In this document: positions 23,894-35,739 of the stretch, piece after piece
Numbering within the stretch: position 1 is the stretch's first letter
Layout of the letters: each line of letters starts with the position of its first letter
Assembly (NCBI GenBank): GCA_011317545.1
Contig: WUJK01000008.1
Location: forward strand, 2,046,001 to 2,110,000
Length of the DNA stretch: 64,000 nt
Reading direction: 5' to 3'
From: Coniella vitis
Taxonomy: Eukaryota; Ascomycota; Sordariomycetes; Diaporthales; Schizoparmaceae
Translations under genes and position numbers: made by a program
Notes under the pieces: generated by a model
What the model saw: the letters and a program-made list of their open reading frames with translations, nothing else
Database searches by the model: none
Told to the model about the DNA's origin: nothing

Positions 23894-25854
23894 ATGATGA
23901 GCAACCGCAACAGCACCCCCGAAGCGGGCAACATCTCGTCGCTGCGCCCGCCCTCGTCTCGAGCCATTGGATCCGGACACCAGCTTCGCGCTTCCGCCGA
24001 CATGGCCACCCTCACCGGCACGTCCCAGTCCAAACTCAACCGGCCCAACTCGGACTTCTACGGCCAACAAGGCCACGGCGCCAACGACCTCGACCCGCAG
24101 GACAAGATGGCACAGCAGTGGATTGCAGACATTGATCAGTATGAGGATACACTGGAAGAGATGGCAGCTGCGACTTTGGATCAGGACTTCAAGGATGAAC
24201 TGAGTGCTATTGAACAATGGTTCAGAGTCCTGAGTGAGGCTGAGCGCACTGCTGCCCTTTATGCGCTGTTGCAGCAGGCTACCCAAGTGCAGATTCGCTT
24301 CTTTATCCAGGTTCTTCAGCAGATGGCCAAGAGCCATCCCATGTCCAGTGTCTTGTCTCCTGCAGGCTTCGACAAAGGTTGGTGCACATGTCATTCACTG
24401 CCCTTCGGCGCACTTGTCTGGTTCAGATGATACTAACACTTGCCTCTTGAAAGATCCCATGTCCAGTCGCCTGAGCGATGCCATGGGCAAGCTCAGTGTC
24501 GAGTCTGCCCGAAACTCATTGGCGCGCGCCCCATCGGCTGCCAAGCGCCAGTCTGGTCTGGACTCATCCGTCATCAACGCCATGTTCCCCGATGCTGCTG
24601 CAGCGATTGCAACGGAAAAGGTCAAATTCACACAGCAGACGGGAGCTGCACCTCCCTCGAACCGAAATAGCACCATCGATCGTAATTCTCTGGTTGCCCC
24701 CACCATCTCGGGCTTGGACAGCTCAGAGGGCAGTGGACAAGGCGCTTCGTCGCCTTGGGGTGCTGATCAGCGTCCCAAGTCTTCGACTGGCCAGACGCCT
24801 ATGGGCCAGTTCATGCAGCCACCCCCTTCGGCTGGTCTCCGCTCCCCGTTGCCACAGATCACGGGCAACCAGCAGATCAAGAGCACCACGATAACTACTG
24901 GTGACAAGAGCGATTTGCCTCTGTTGTCGCCGTACGGACCCAGCGGTGGAAACTGGGCCTCGATGGTCAACACCCCGATGGCTGCCAACTTTGGCCAGCA
25001 GCAGCAGGCTGGAACGCAGGCTGACATGGTCGCTAATGCCACTGCGATGAAGCTTGCAGCTCTCTCGACGGTTAACAACCGCTTTGCGCTCGACGATCCT
25101 CGCCGTTACCGACGCACTCGATCCAACGATGCTCCCGCTTCCCCTCTGCCTCCCAGCACGCACGGCATGGGCGGAATGGGCATGGGCATGGGCATGGGCT
25201 TGGGTGGCCAGCCCCTCAACATTGTTATGAGCAATGAGCGCGGCCAGGTCCTGACGACGGAGCAAATGCTGGCCTTGCAGCACCAGCAGCTTGGAGGCGG
25301 CGGTTCGCGCCCCAACTCGCCTGGCTTTGCTTTGCAGGGCGGCATGTCTGGTGGGTTCCAAGCAATGGGAGCATTTGCTTCGCCCCAGGCCAACGGTTTC
25401 CTGAACCCCTACAGTAGCACCTCGCCCCTGCTTAACAACGGCATGGTTGGCCTTGGTGGCTTGGGCATGGGTGGCCACCACGAGGGTTACCTGTCTGACC
25501 ATTCTGACATCAACCGCGGCCGCTCTCCTCGTGGTCGTCGGGGCACCAGCAAGCCCCCGGAGGACCCCACTGACCCCACTCTGCTCCAGGACATTCCCTC
25601 TTGGCTTCGTAGCTTGCGTCTGCACAAGTACACTGATAACTTGAAGGATCTGAAGTGGAACGAGCTTGTTGAGCTTGACGACGAGGCCCTCGAGAAGAGG
25701 GGTGTTAATGCGCTAGGAGCTCGTCGCAAGATGCTCAAGGTTTTTGAGCAGGTCAAGGGTAAGTTTGCATAACACCGCGAACAGGCGCTGCAAACTGTGA
25801 CTTGTAGCTGACGCATTTTGTACAGAAGCCAAAGCTACAGGCAAGATTGCATAA
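23894..25854 (+). CDS. VTS1: VTS1/Smaug-type SAM-domain RNA-binding post-transcriptional regulator
   Basis: Exons 23894-24377, 24454-25758 and 25826-25854 encode 605 residues. An N-terminal helical region (about 75-165, DPQDKMAQQWIADIDQYED through QVLQQMAKSHPM) is typical of fungal Vts1. A long low-complexity centre follows, including a GMGMGMGMGLGG repeat. The C-terminus (about 535-600) is a SAM domain: IPSWLRSLRLHKYTDNLKDL ... ALGARRKMLKVFEQVKEA. In yeast, Vts1 binds Smaug-recognition hairpins in mRNAs and recruits deadenylation machinery, acting in the cytoplasm. The last exon carries only nine codons after the junction. ATG 23894 is followed directly by a second ATG at 23897; either could be the start. 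Confidence 0.93.
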
Positions 25855-26727
25855 GCTTGTTAGCGACCGACTGCAATAGATATTGCATTGAACGAAGACG
25901 TGCTGCAGAACACCTCGGCGAACAAAGGATAGGTTTTTACTTTCCCATGCCTGCGGCTACACATATTTGGCAGGCTTTGTTTTACCTTACTTCTGATGGG
26001 GCTTGGTTTGGTATATACCTTGGGATATACCTCTTGAGATATTGGATGCAGCGAGTGGATGGATGATGCATGCCAAAAGAACAGAATAACAAACAAGCGC
26101 ATATTCCAGAATGTAAAGGGCATGTGTAAGAAAATGTAATTTGATGCAGGTGACGGGTTCAGGTTGGGTTCGTGCAGCATGCACTATGGAGAGGTTTTTA
26201 TTGTTGTTTTATAGAAATGCTAATAGACCTGGCTTGTGTCTTGATGGTTGTTACTGTGCCATGTACTGTGTGCGTACATAGTATACTATGTATGTCGAAA
26301 AGGCCGGTTACCCCCAGGGGTGAATGTAGTGGGGTTCTACTTGTGCCTGCAACTTTTTAGGTAGGTGCCACTGCCCTTGCACTTTCTCCATCCAGGATCA
26401 TGATCTTCAAGTTCCCGAGTTCGTCCACGTAAATACCAGCGCAGCCGAGAGATATTGACTTGGTTCTTCTTTTGTACTTCCCAGCTACTCGTTCCGTGTC
26501 CCGCATCGTCAACCCTCCATCTTTGACGCAAAAAAATCATAGGCAATGTGATATGGATACAGGTGCAACATCCATCTTCTGTGGTTCCGGACTGATATTT
26601 CTGCCTATTTCCGACTGCCACAAGGGGCTGCAAAGGGTCCAAGTGAGCAGAACAAGCTGAAAAGTGCCGCACGGCATAATGCACTGGGAGTCCACAGGCA
26701 ACTAGATTATCACAGGCAACAGTCCAC
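25855..26727. other. Intergenic region VTS1 - TFIIIC subunit
   Basis: About 870 bp holding the VTS1 3' UTR and the promoter of the TFIIIC gene. No coding frame. It contains a perfect 18-bp palindrome, TACATAGTATACTATGTA, at 26275-26292. Confidence 0.6.
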
Positions 26728-29700
26728 ATGGAGACGGATTTCTCCAGGCTGGTAGATCCTGCTCTGCAGCCAGCATCCACAATCAACAATGTGCTGTCTC
26801 TGCAGCCGGTCCAGCATGCCTCTGACGTGCTCGATGAGTGAGTACGCCGTGTGTCCATCCTAACCACGCAAGTCCTCACTGACGGTCTTTTCCAGTTACA
26901 TTGATGATTATGACGACGACGACGACGACGAGTTTGACGCCGCGAACAACGCAGGCGATGCTGAAGTTTCGGACGCCGACTCGGACGATTTCAGGCTCCA
27001 GGCTGATATTGCCAAGTTGGACGCAGATGTTGCCGCCTTCAAGGCCTCCATGGGCGGTGGTGGCGACGACCGCGGCGTGTCGGACTCGGAAGACGATGTC
27101 GATGACTACGACGACAGCCTTATTGACCCGGCCCTCAATCCTTCCACGCGGCCGTCCACCACAGCCGCCGCTACCCAGAACAAGAGGGGTGCTCGGGGCG
27201 ATGGCAAGCGTGGCCGTAAACGCCGTCGCGTAGGTGGTGGCGCCAGCGGCCGCCGCAACGTGGCCGAACCAAGCGCAGAGATCAAGCTCTTGCTTTCACA
27301 AGCCTCAGATGCACTACTTCGACGCGACCTCGACACAGCTCTTGAAATCGCCGAGGAAGTCATTCGGCAGAATGCCGAGACATACGACGCGTGGATGATG
27401 TTGAGCAGCATCCACCAGGAGCAAGGCAAAATGAACGAGGCTATCATGGCAATGTGTTTTGCGGCGCATTTGCGGCCACGCGACTTTTACGGCTGGATGA
27501 CGGTGGCGCAGTATGCTCTCGACGACACGACGCCCGAAGAGCGCAGCCGCAACCTCGAGACGGCGCAGTTGTGTTACTCGGCCGCCATCCGGGCGAATCC
27601 AAAGAGTCTCAAGGCGCGTATTGGCAAAGCAAACTGTGCGCTCGAGGCCGGACGGTCGAGTGTTGCGGCGGGTGAGTATGTAAAGGTGCTCAAACGCCGT
27701 CCTTACAACATGACGGTGCTGCGGAATATGGCCGAGGCAGCCTTCGATACGCGCAATGCGAAAAAATACGTCGAGAAGGCAAGGGGTTTCTACGAGACGA
27801 CGATCGCGCATGTACGTGCTGGAGGCCATTTGCTCAGAGGCACGTTTGAATGGTCGGACGTCATCATCTATGTCGAGATGTGCGCCTTCCTCGAGAGGTA
27901 CTCGGATGCGGTGCTTGCGCTGCGCTCACTCTCGAGGTTGTTGATTGGGCGGCAGGAAGAGACGTTTTGGGACCGCTTCGTGGACGACGACCGCGAGTGG
28001 GACCAGGGCGAGGAGCGCAAGACAGAGGTACCCGAGTACAGTTCGGACAGATACCCCTATGGCATGTACGGCCCTGCGCTGCCTTTGGATCTGCGCGCCA
28101 GGCTGGCCATCTACCGTCTCAAACTAGGCCAGGACGACGAAGCCACGCGACACCTTCAATGGCTGACGCCTTCCCCCGCGGCGTCCGAGCTCCAGCGGTC
28201 CATGGTCCACGATTACTTTGCCGACTGCCCCTTTGTCATTCGTGACTTGGCTTCGCAACTCTTTGAGAACCAGCGCATCACCTCTGCGCTCGACTTCTAC
28301 GAATTCTACGAACGGCTCAGTGGCGGTGAGATTGACGCCGAGATTCTTGTGCAAAAGGGAAAGTGCTATCTTGCCATGGAAGACCAGGCAACGGCAGAGG
28401 ATTTGTTTTTGCGCGCTATTGAGATGGACGACGATAATATCGAAGCCCGACTGGAGCTCGCGCAAATGTACGAAACGCATCAGGAGAAAGAGGAAGCTTT
28501 CTTGCTGGTGAATGAAGCGATAGCACTCGAGGACGAGCGGCGGCGTGAAGACGCTGAATTCAAGGAAGATGGCCAGGGCGGAGAAGACGACGAGGATGAT
28601 ATGGTAGAGGGCGAGGACTTGGCGACGGCCAAGGCTCGACGGAGACGAAGGATCCGCGATCGCGTGATTCGACAAAAGCGACAGGGCCAACGGCCCAAAC
28701 GTGTTGTCAAGCGCCAGCACATGCGGCGCATGGCCAGCAAGGCCAAGCGGGATGTATATGAGCAAAATGTCACGGATAGCTTCCGCAGCAAGTACCACAA
28801 GGTGCAACAGCTGCGGGAGCGCATGGCGAATGGAGACGTCGAGGCCGAAGATGAGTGGATGGGCGCTGCACAGGACTTGGTGGACGATTTCCGGTCCTTC
28901 AAGGAGTTTTATCCGTGGGACAAGTATCTGAATTTCCTGGGGTATGGCTCGTTCTTTCAAGAGAACAAGAAGACTGGGCAAGAGGGACATCGTGAGCAGC
29001 GCGAGGCCACGGGACAGCCGACTGGGAATAGTGAACTGGCGGCTATGGCGGAGCGCTTGCAGCAGAGTAAGTGTCCTAGCCTTCCACAACTCGCACACAT
29101 CTCGCAAGTGACTTTCGTTGTACAAAACCAAGAGCAATTGTACTGACTGATATATCGAAACAGATCTCGCTCCCAAAGAAGACGAAGACCCCTCTGTGCC
29201 CGTCCTACAACGCCACGAACACCGCGGCATCCCCTTTGACCAGTGGCTCGACCTCTTTCTCGAATACGCCATCAGCCTCGCTCGCCGCCAGCAAGCGCAG
29301 GAGGCGTACATAGTCTGCCAATCAGCGCGCGATTCGATCGTCTACAAGTCGAGCGACAACAACTTCTTGATCCACGTCGCCTGGGCCGCTTGTGCCGTGC
29401 ACGCCGCCGACGAAGAAACCTGCGTCGCCGTTGCCCGCTACTTTATGCGCGCCTACCCGGGTTCCACGGACAGCTACCGCGTCTTTAGCGCGCTTTGTCG
29501 CATGTGCCAATCCCCTGTTAGCTGGTATGCCTCTGGGCCTGCGCAAAAGTATATCCTCAGGCAGATCAAAGCCATGGATCGCGCATTGCTCCCTGCTGAA
29601 CTGGCTGAAACGGCCATGGCTGCTGCGCCTGCATGGGACAGGGAATATCCACACAACGGGGGCGGTGGGGACGACCCGGGTGCACAGCAACAACCGCGTT

Positions 29701-30362
29701 ACACGGCCCTCGATGTGACGCTGCTCATGCTTTACGGCCACATCCTACTCACATCCACAAGTTACACCTATGCCCTCAACTACTTCCTCCGCGCCGCGGC
29801 GTTGGATCCTCAAAATCCCATGGTCAACCTCTCGACAGGACTCGCATATGTGCATTATGCCATGAAACGGCAGGTGGAGAACCGGCAGTTTATCCTGGCG
29901 CAGGGATTTCATTATTTTTTCAAGTACTATGAGGAGCGTATGACAGGGAGCAATGAGAAGGATGCTGAGGGTGGTGATGCAGAAGGAAAAGCGAGCGTAG
30001 TGATAGGACGGCTCGAAGCGAATTATAACCTGGCGAGGTGCTATCATTTATTGGGGCTCTATCATCTTGCTGCCAAGTTCTATGGGCTGGTCTTGCGAGA
30101 GGCAGCTGCTGCAATGGCGGAGGCGGAAGCCAGCGACGCAAACACCGAAGCAGAGACGAATAAAGAAGCGCGGCCAAGCGAGAGTGAAGAGCACGGGAAC
30201 GCGAAGGAAGAGGGGGCCATGAAGGCCGCGAGAGTCAAAGGCAAATGGGTGTTTCCCAAGGAGTTTGTCTACGAGAGCGCGGTGAATCTGCGGACGTTTG
30301 CGCTGACAAATGGAGATTTTGACGGTGCGAGGGCGGTGACGGAGACGTGGTTGGTGGTGTGA
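26728..30362 (+). CDS. TFC4: Transcription factor TFIIIC subunit tau131 (Tfc4/Sfc4), TPR protein
   Basis: Exons 26728-26837, 26896-29066 and 29164-30362 encode 1,159 residues. Order: a short N-terminus, a strongly acidic Asp-rich stretch (about 36-100), a basic patch (KRGRKRRRVGGGASGRR), then TPR repeats from about residue 130, beginning LLLSQASDALLRRDLDTALEIAEEV and YDAWMMLSSIHQEQGKMNEAIM. A second TPR block, an acidic-to-basic linker near 590-640 (RRRRIRDRVIRQKRQGQRPKR) and a C-terminal TPR block (FDQWLDLFLEYAISLARRQQA onward) follow. This matches the tau131 subunit, which bridges the DNA-binding part of TFIIIC to TFIIIB for RNA polymerase III transcription of tRNA and 5S genes. The short first exon joins at LDD-YIDDYDDD. 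Somewhat longer than the yeast protein. The start is the first ATG before the donor. Confidence 0.93.
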
Positions 30363-31297
30363 CGTCCGTTCAATGGTACATTGAAGGCAGTCGGCCCTGG
30401 GAGTGGGATTGAGGTTGGATTTTTGAGCTGTAAAGTCCTTGGGGACGGTATACCGTATATGGTTGCCAACTGTCTGTCCCAAACCCACAAATGTATGGTG
30501 TGTGCTTGTCCAGGAAGACGCCATCACTTTGGGCATACAAATTCAAAACACGAAACGGGGAAACTCCGCTGGGGAATAGGTGACAAATCCAAGCCATCTA
30601 TTATGCTTCAACCGCAGCAAACCCAGTCGGCAATGGCTACAGCAAGCAAATTAGCAAGTACTGTTCCCATTTCAGGCAACTCCGATTCCTCCGGTAAAGT
30701 CCGCCTGTCAGATTTCTCGAAACGACTCTATACATAGGAGTACATAGTAAGTGAGTAACAAGTATCAGTCAGCTGCCTTGACACAACCATGGCGTGAGCA
30801 CAATGAACCAATCAATAATGGGCAAACAGCCCTTTCCCCCCCACCACGACCCCCAGCACATGGGACATTGGGCAATGCGATTGAAATCAGCGGGATTCGG
30901 AAAGAAGATGAGACGTCACATGGACGCGTTCTACGGAGACGGAGTAGAGGTGCTTACAAAAGCCCCCGGATGGGCGGATGGGAATGACCAAGACCGGAAT
31001 TACGTACATCTGCTCTTTTCAAGGATACTTCTGGACACTTATCGCCGATTGGCTTGTGTGTATTTTTGAGAGAGAGAGAGAGAGAGAGAGAGGCGGAGTA
31101 GGTGATGAAGAGCCAAGGCATTTGCTGGGGGTTGCAGAGGGATCGTGCTGCTTGTCAAGGACGGCAGAAATATGTATATATCTCGGAGTCCTCGCCTTGA
31201 TTCAACCCGGTGCTGAAGGTTGAGTACAAGACTCAGGCGGCTATCCTTTATCCTTATTTTCACATCTCATCAAGGCGCCTCAAGAATCACAATCATC
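30363..31297. other. Intergenic region TFC4 - MDR gene
   Basis: About 930 bp with no convincing gene. It contains one TACATAGTA motif (30741-30749) and a (GA)n tract at about 31069-31092. The last 100 bp probably include the leader of the MDR gene. Confidence 0.55.
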
Positions 31298-32371
31298 ATG
31301 GCTTCCATCACCAACCAAGCGGCATGGATCGTTGAGCCAAAGGCTTACCCCTTCGTCGTCAAGGAGTCACCCATGCCTGCGCCCAAGGAGGGCGAGGTTG
31401 CGGTCCGCGTGCATGCTGCAGGCATCAACATTGTTGACAATGGGGTCCAAAGACGCGGCGTCTGGGCCAAGCCAGAAGACCACCCAACCATCCTCGGCAG
31501 CGATATTGCAGGAATCGTTACGGACGTCGGCCCAGGCTCCACGCGCTTCACCAAAGGTGACCGTGTTGTTGCCTCCGTGTCAGCCGTTGTTCACCACGAC
31601 TCCCGCTACGGAGGCTTCCAGCTATACACGACGGCTGTTGAGCCATTGGTTGCAAAGCTACCAGATAACGTGGCCTTTACCGAGGCGGCTGTGCTGCCGC
31701 TGCCCCTCATCACGGCCATTTACTCCTTGTTCATGAAGGAGACGCTTGCACTCAGCTTGCCTAGAGCGGGTACCAAGCCAGACAGCACCGGTAAGACTCT
31801 GGTTGTCTGGGGCGGCAGCTCAGCTGTTGGTATCAATGCCATCCAGACCGCCAAGGCAGCTGGATACATTGTGGCAGCCACGTCGAGCCCACACAACTTT
31901 GGCGTCTTGAAGGAGGTTGGAGCGGACTACACGTTTGACTATCACGACGAGGGCGCTGCTGACAAGATCGTCTCGACTTTGGAAGGCAAGGGCGAGTCTG
32001 CGGGCGTGTTTGCGGCTATGCTTGGACTGGACTTTTCGACAATGGCAGACTCGCTGCTCAAGATGGCTGCGCTAGCCGGCAGGCTCGGAGGCAGAAAGCA
32101 CTTGGCAACGGTTATGCCACCAGGCATACTGCCCCCTTTGCCACTTCCCGAGGGCGTGGAGATGAGCTTCAACACATGCAGGGACGTGGTGCAATCTGAG
32201 GTGGGTAAGGCGATTTGGGAAGACTGGCTCCCAGGTGCGCTGGCGGACGGGAGTTTCAAGTGCAAGCCCGAGGCTCAAGTTGTTGGACGGGGGCTTGAGA
32301 GCGTCCAGGAGGCTGTTGACTTGGTCGGCAAGGGCGTAAGTGCCAGAAAGCTGGTTGTGGATTTGTCGTAA
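31298..32371 (+). CDS. MDR-family NAD(P)H-dependent oxidoreductase, trans-enoyl-reductase-like
   Basis: Single exon, 357 residues. The N-terminal GroES-like fold is seen in VKESPMPAPKEGEVAVRVHAAGINIVDN and in HPTILGSDIAGIVTDVG. The Rossmann fold has the nucleotide-binding motif VVWGGSSAVG (about residues 169-178), followed by AIQTAKAAGY. Structural zinc cysteines are not evident. Layout and length match stand-alone enoyl reductases of the zinc-binding-dehydrogenase-like (LovC-type) group common in fungi, which reduce C=C bonds with NADPH. No polyketide synthase lies within the window, so a secondary-metabolite role is not supported here; substrate unknown. The start at 31298 is the first ATG in good context (ATCATGG). 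Confidence 0.85.
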   Translation: MASITNQAAWIVEPKAYPFVVKESPMPAPKEGEVAVRVHAAGINIVDNGVQRRGVWAKPEDHPTILGSDIAGIVTDVGPGSTRFTKGDRVVASVSAVVHHDSRYGGFQLYTTAVEPLVAKLPDNVAFTEAAVLPLPLITAIYSLFMKETLALSLPRAGTKPDSTGKTLVVWGGSSAVGINAIQTAKAAGYIVAATSSPHNFGVLKEVGADYTFDYHDEGAADKIVSTLEGKGESAGVFAAMLGLDFSTMADSLLKMAALAGRLGGRKHLATVMPPGILPPLPLPEGVEMSFNTCRDVVQSEVGKAIWEDWLPGALADGSFKCKPEAQVVGRGLESVQEAVDLVGKGVSARKLVVDLS

Positions 32372-33016
32372 GCGTGTGCACTGCGAAGAGTCAGTAAGCC
32401 GGTCATCTTGGCCATTCATATATTGAAGCAATGCTTGCTGTTTTCTGTTTGCTCTTTGATCAGTGGTGAATGGGGGGCTGCTTTCATGTGTGGTGTTTAG
32501 GAAACAAAAGTGGAGGCCCGCGAGAAGTTTGTGGAAGTTTCTCCAGTCTCCAAAATCAAGGCAGTCCAGGGCCAAAACGGTGCAATCCAGTGGGTCCAGA
32601 TTGTGGAACAGGAGTAGAGCTTCCACGCCCCACCAATGGCAGTGACATACGGCTTCCCCACTTGCCGCGTTGAGATGGAGGAGCAATGGGAGGGGCCCCT
32701 GTCAGGCTGCCCTTGCCTTGCCTTGCCTTGCCAACGCCTTACTTATCCGTTCAAGCTTGGAGCCAGTGACGACAAACACACGTTCCACAGTAAACGTCCC
32801 TGCCCACCGAGCACCCTTCGTTTTATTTTTTTTTCCTGCTTCCAAGTCACTTATCCTTCACCCAAGCCAAGGCCATTCAACCCGAAATTCACCTCCAGTA
32901 TTGTTTTCTCCCCTCGAGACTAGCGGCTTCTACAGCTTCAATCACAGCACCTAGGCTACTTGACTCGTTCCAGGACTGATCGGCCATCTGCACAAGACAC
33001 AGTAGACGCAATCATC
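32372..33016. other. Intergenic region MDR gene - GFA gene
   Basis: About 645 bp with no coding frame I can support. It has a short CTTGC(CTTGC)n run near 32711-32731 and a T-rich tract near 32821-32832. The final part is probably the promoter and leader of the GFA gene. Confidence 0.5.
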
Positions 33017-33831
33017 ATGAGCTTCGAACGGCCCCTTCGAGGCTCTTGCGCCTGCCACCGAAACCAATACTTTATCCGAGCACCTCAAGGAGCAAGCGAA
33101 GTGGCACAAGTCCTCTTTGGGACCGAATCTTCCCATCGTACGTCCCGACTCGCCAGACCTTGCAAGTTCCCATGAGAGAGCCACCCCATTAACATGAAAT
33201 AGGAATCGCGCAAGCCAATCCACTTTCTGCACACATCCGCATACCCTTGACATGGTACCATTCGGCAACTTATGCACTGTTCCCTGACGAGACTGCCGCG
33301 CAGATCCGACGAGTCTACGAAAACCCCTGTGAGGGCCATTCACGACGACAATTCTGCGGCTTTTGCGGCACGCCACTGACCTACTGGTCCGAAGAGCCGC
33401 GCACCGAGGCAGACTACATCCAAGTCACAGTGGGCAGCTTGTGCCGCGAGGACCTGGGTGACTTGGATGACTTGGGACTAATTCCAGACTCGCCAGTTGA
33501 AGATCGTAGGTTCGAGGTGGCAGCGAGAGGCGGTCCTGCGCCTTCAACTGCCGGTGCAGCAACCGCCGCAAGGGGCACTGCCACTGTTCTGCAACGGGCA
33601 TCAGGCCGCGAGACCACAAGCATTCCTTGGTTCGACAGCATTGTCGAGGGCAGCAGTCTTGGTGGACGCCTCAAGACCACAAAGGGCACACGTCGCAGTG
33701 CCGACGGCTCAACGCGGATCGAATTCGAGATTATGGAGTACAACGATGACGGAGACGGTGGCAGTTCACCTCCAGCCACCGGAAAGAGAAAGCTGGGCGA
33801 CAGGGATGATGTTGAAGAAGGGCACTCATAA
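33017..33831 (+). CDS. GFA/CENP-V-type protein with reduced zinc-ligand set
   Basis: Exons 33017-33137 and 33203-33831 encode 249 residues; the junction is HR-IAQANPL with a GTACGT donor and ATAG acceptor. The N-terminal GSCACH (C11, C13) and CGFCGTPLTYW (C92, C95) match the first and last metal-binding motifs of the GFA (glutathione-dependent formaldehyde-activating) fold. The middle CxxC ligand motif usual between them is absent: that region reads IPLTWYHSATYALFPD. The C-terminal half is Ala/Gly/Ser-rich and then acidic, without a recognisable domain. Enzymatic activity is doubtful; these fungal paralogues have no settled function. The start is the only ATG before the CxC motif in this frame. 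Confidence 0.8.
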
Positions 33832-35739
33832 GACTTATGAAGAAGCAAGCGGGAATGATTTGTTGGTGCGTTTAATCATGAGCCGAGTCACCAGGGATAT
33901 GCGGAGGTTTTGGTCAGAGTGCCCTCATCCAGCGGAGAGTTGGAGAAGCTCTCTGTGCGACATGTGCGGTTGAAAGGCCCGTGTAACCCAGTGCTTTGGG
34001 CTTCGAGGCCCGCTCTCGACGCCATTCTTTAAAGAGCAAGATAGCAATGCAGGGCAGAGTGTCGTCATTTTTGTGGAAAGGCCCTTGCTTCATCTGGGCA
34101 TGGAATCAAGATGGAATGGGTAGACCGGGCCGGGTCAAGTGCGTTGATTGTAAGCATAGGCTTGGACCTTTGGTTGCCAAGGACCACACCAAGGACGCAA
34201 TATGAGTCGAAGATGGGTTTGGAGAAGAAAGACAACGATCTCGGGATAAAAAAGGTCTTGCTACAACGATGATCGGAGCAGACGGAGATTTATCTAACGG
34301 GAATGACACGCAAACTTGCCGTGTATGATAAGGAGTTAAAAGGGATGACAGCTGAATCAATCTTTTATGCCTCATACAAAACATACACACACACACACAC
34401 ACATATGTTCCGATGCCGATCCCGCAATTTCATCGCGCCGTCTTTCCTTGTGGAATGGCCGAAGATCAGCCGCCGATAGTACATACATAGTAGAAGAGGC
34501 ACCGGAGCAGGCGGGCTGACAGGGGGGTGGTTGAGCAGTGGGGCCCCTGTGTGACAGGCCGGCCGAACGGTACCGGGGATCGGGAGCCACAGCCACAGCC
34601 ACAGCCACACCGGGTGGCTATGCTTGCGCAGTTCTTGTAAGTGGTTGGTTAGCATTGCCGTTGCAGCCACATGAGGACAGATTTGTTCCCAATATTCCGG
34701 AGGAGAGGATCTCAATGGTCAGTCAGAATGATACATCTAGAGGTACCCGTCGGCTACGTAGTAGTTCCTGGAGCAGGAACTCATGGATGCCGTTAGTAGG
34801 GCTTGCGGGGGGGCCAAGTATACTGCGTAAATGCCGAAGTTTAAGCGCAAATGGCGGGATAAGCGCCGAGCTGGAACGGGAGGACGGGCCGCTGGGAAGG
34901 AGGGAAAAAGAAAAGAAAGAAGGAAAAGAAAAGAAGAAGAGGCCTGCTGTGTATCGAAAGCACAACATGGGTAGGAAAAGAGTTAGTTCTGCCATGAAAT
35001 CGCCCTCTGCGCGAGAGATATCTTTGGGTCAAGCGGGGTTTTGTTTGGACTTTTGTGCTGGCAATGTCAGTCCCGTCCCCGTGTGTGTGTGTGTGTGTGT
35101 ATGTGTATATGTGTTAGAAATCATGTACTGTACTGCTTACCGACCGATTGACTGGTGCAAGTCAGAAAGTGCAGATGCTATTTACGGTTGACAATCGCGC
35201 GCTATTCTCAGCTTGGCTTGTTCACGGCCGCTACGGTCCGAAGAAAGAGGGCGGTAGCGACGTTGGAGCATGGATGCTTGTTGCATAACCGAGGCGCTCC
35301 ACTCTATGCGCGCGCGCAATGGTTCTATAAAAGGCCCGCATGCCGCTAGATTCTACGATGTTGTTCCCAGGCACGACTTGGTTTTCTGGTCCTTTTTATT
35401 TTCTGTCTCGCCGTGGTTGCTGTCCTTGTTGTTGTTATTGTTGTTGCTATTCTTCTTAAGTGAGTCCGTTTTCTAAAGACAGTATCGTATCTATGGTTAT
35501 CATCGTTGTAGGCGAGGAAGTGTAGAGAGCGACTATTCAGGCTTTCCGATATCGCCAGCTCGCTCAACTCATATACTCGCTCGCCGCCAACTTGCTTCCT
35601 TCCTTCTTGAGAATGTGCCACAATTATTCTACCTTGCACCACCTGCCCCATTCCTTCTTGGAGGGTTTTCTTGACCCTAACCCGCAGACAGACTCGATAG
35701 ACAGCTCGCGCTCGCGCTCGCGCTCGCGCACCACCAGCC
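33832..35739. other. Intergenic region upstream of GH1 gene
   Basis: A 1.9-kb gap. No gene supported. It contains a (CA)n run near 34383-34403, TACATAGTA at 34484-34492, (GT)n at about 35082-35101, a purine-rich block 34904-34940, a TATAAAAG box at 35326-35333 about 407 bp before the GH1 start, and a CGCTCG repeat (about 35705-35728) just before the start codon. Confidence 0.55.
35326..35333 (+). promoter_or_regulatory. Candidate TATA box of the GH1 gene
   Basis: TATAAAAG about 407 bp upstream of the GH1 start, followed by pyrimidine-rich sequence. It is the clearest TATA-like element in this gap; the distance implies a leader of several hundred bases. Confidence 0.35.

Noticed and set aside
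23707..24135. Separate gene overlapping the VTS1 start
   Set aside because: Low-complexity translation that overlaps conserved VTS1 coding sequence; treated as an upstream frame only.
31298..32371. Secondary-metabolite cluster around the enoyl-reductase-like gene
   Set aside because: No polyketide synthase, NRPS, cytochrome P450 or pathway regulator is adjacent; neighbours are general metabolic genes.
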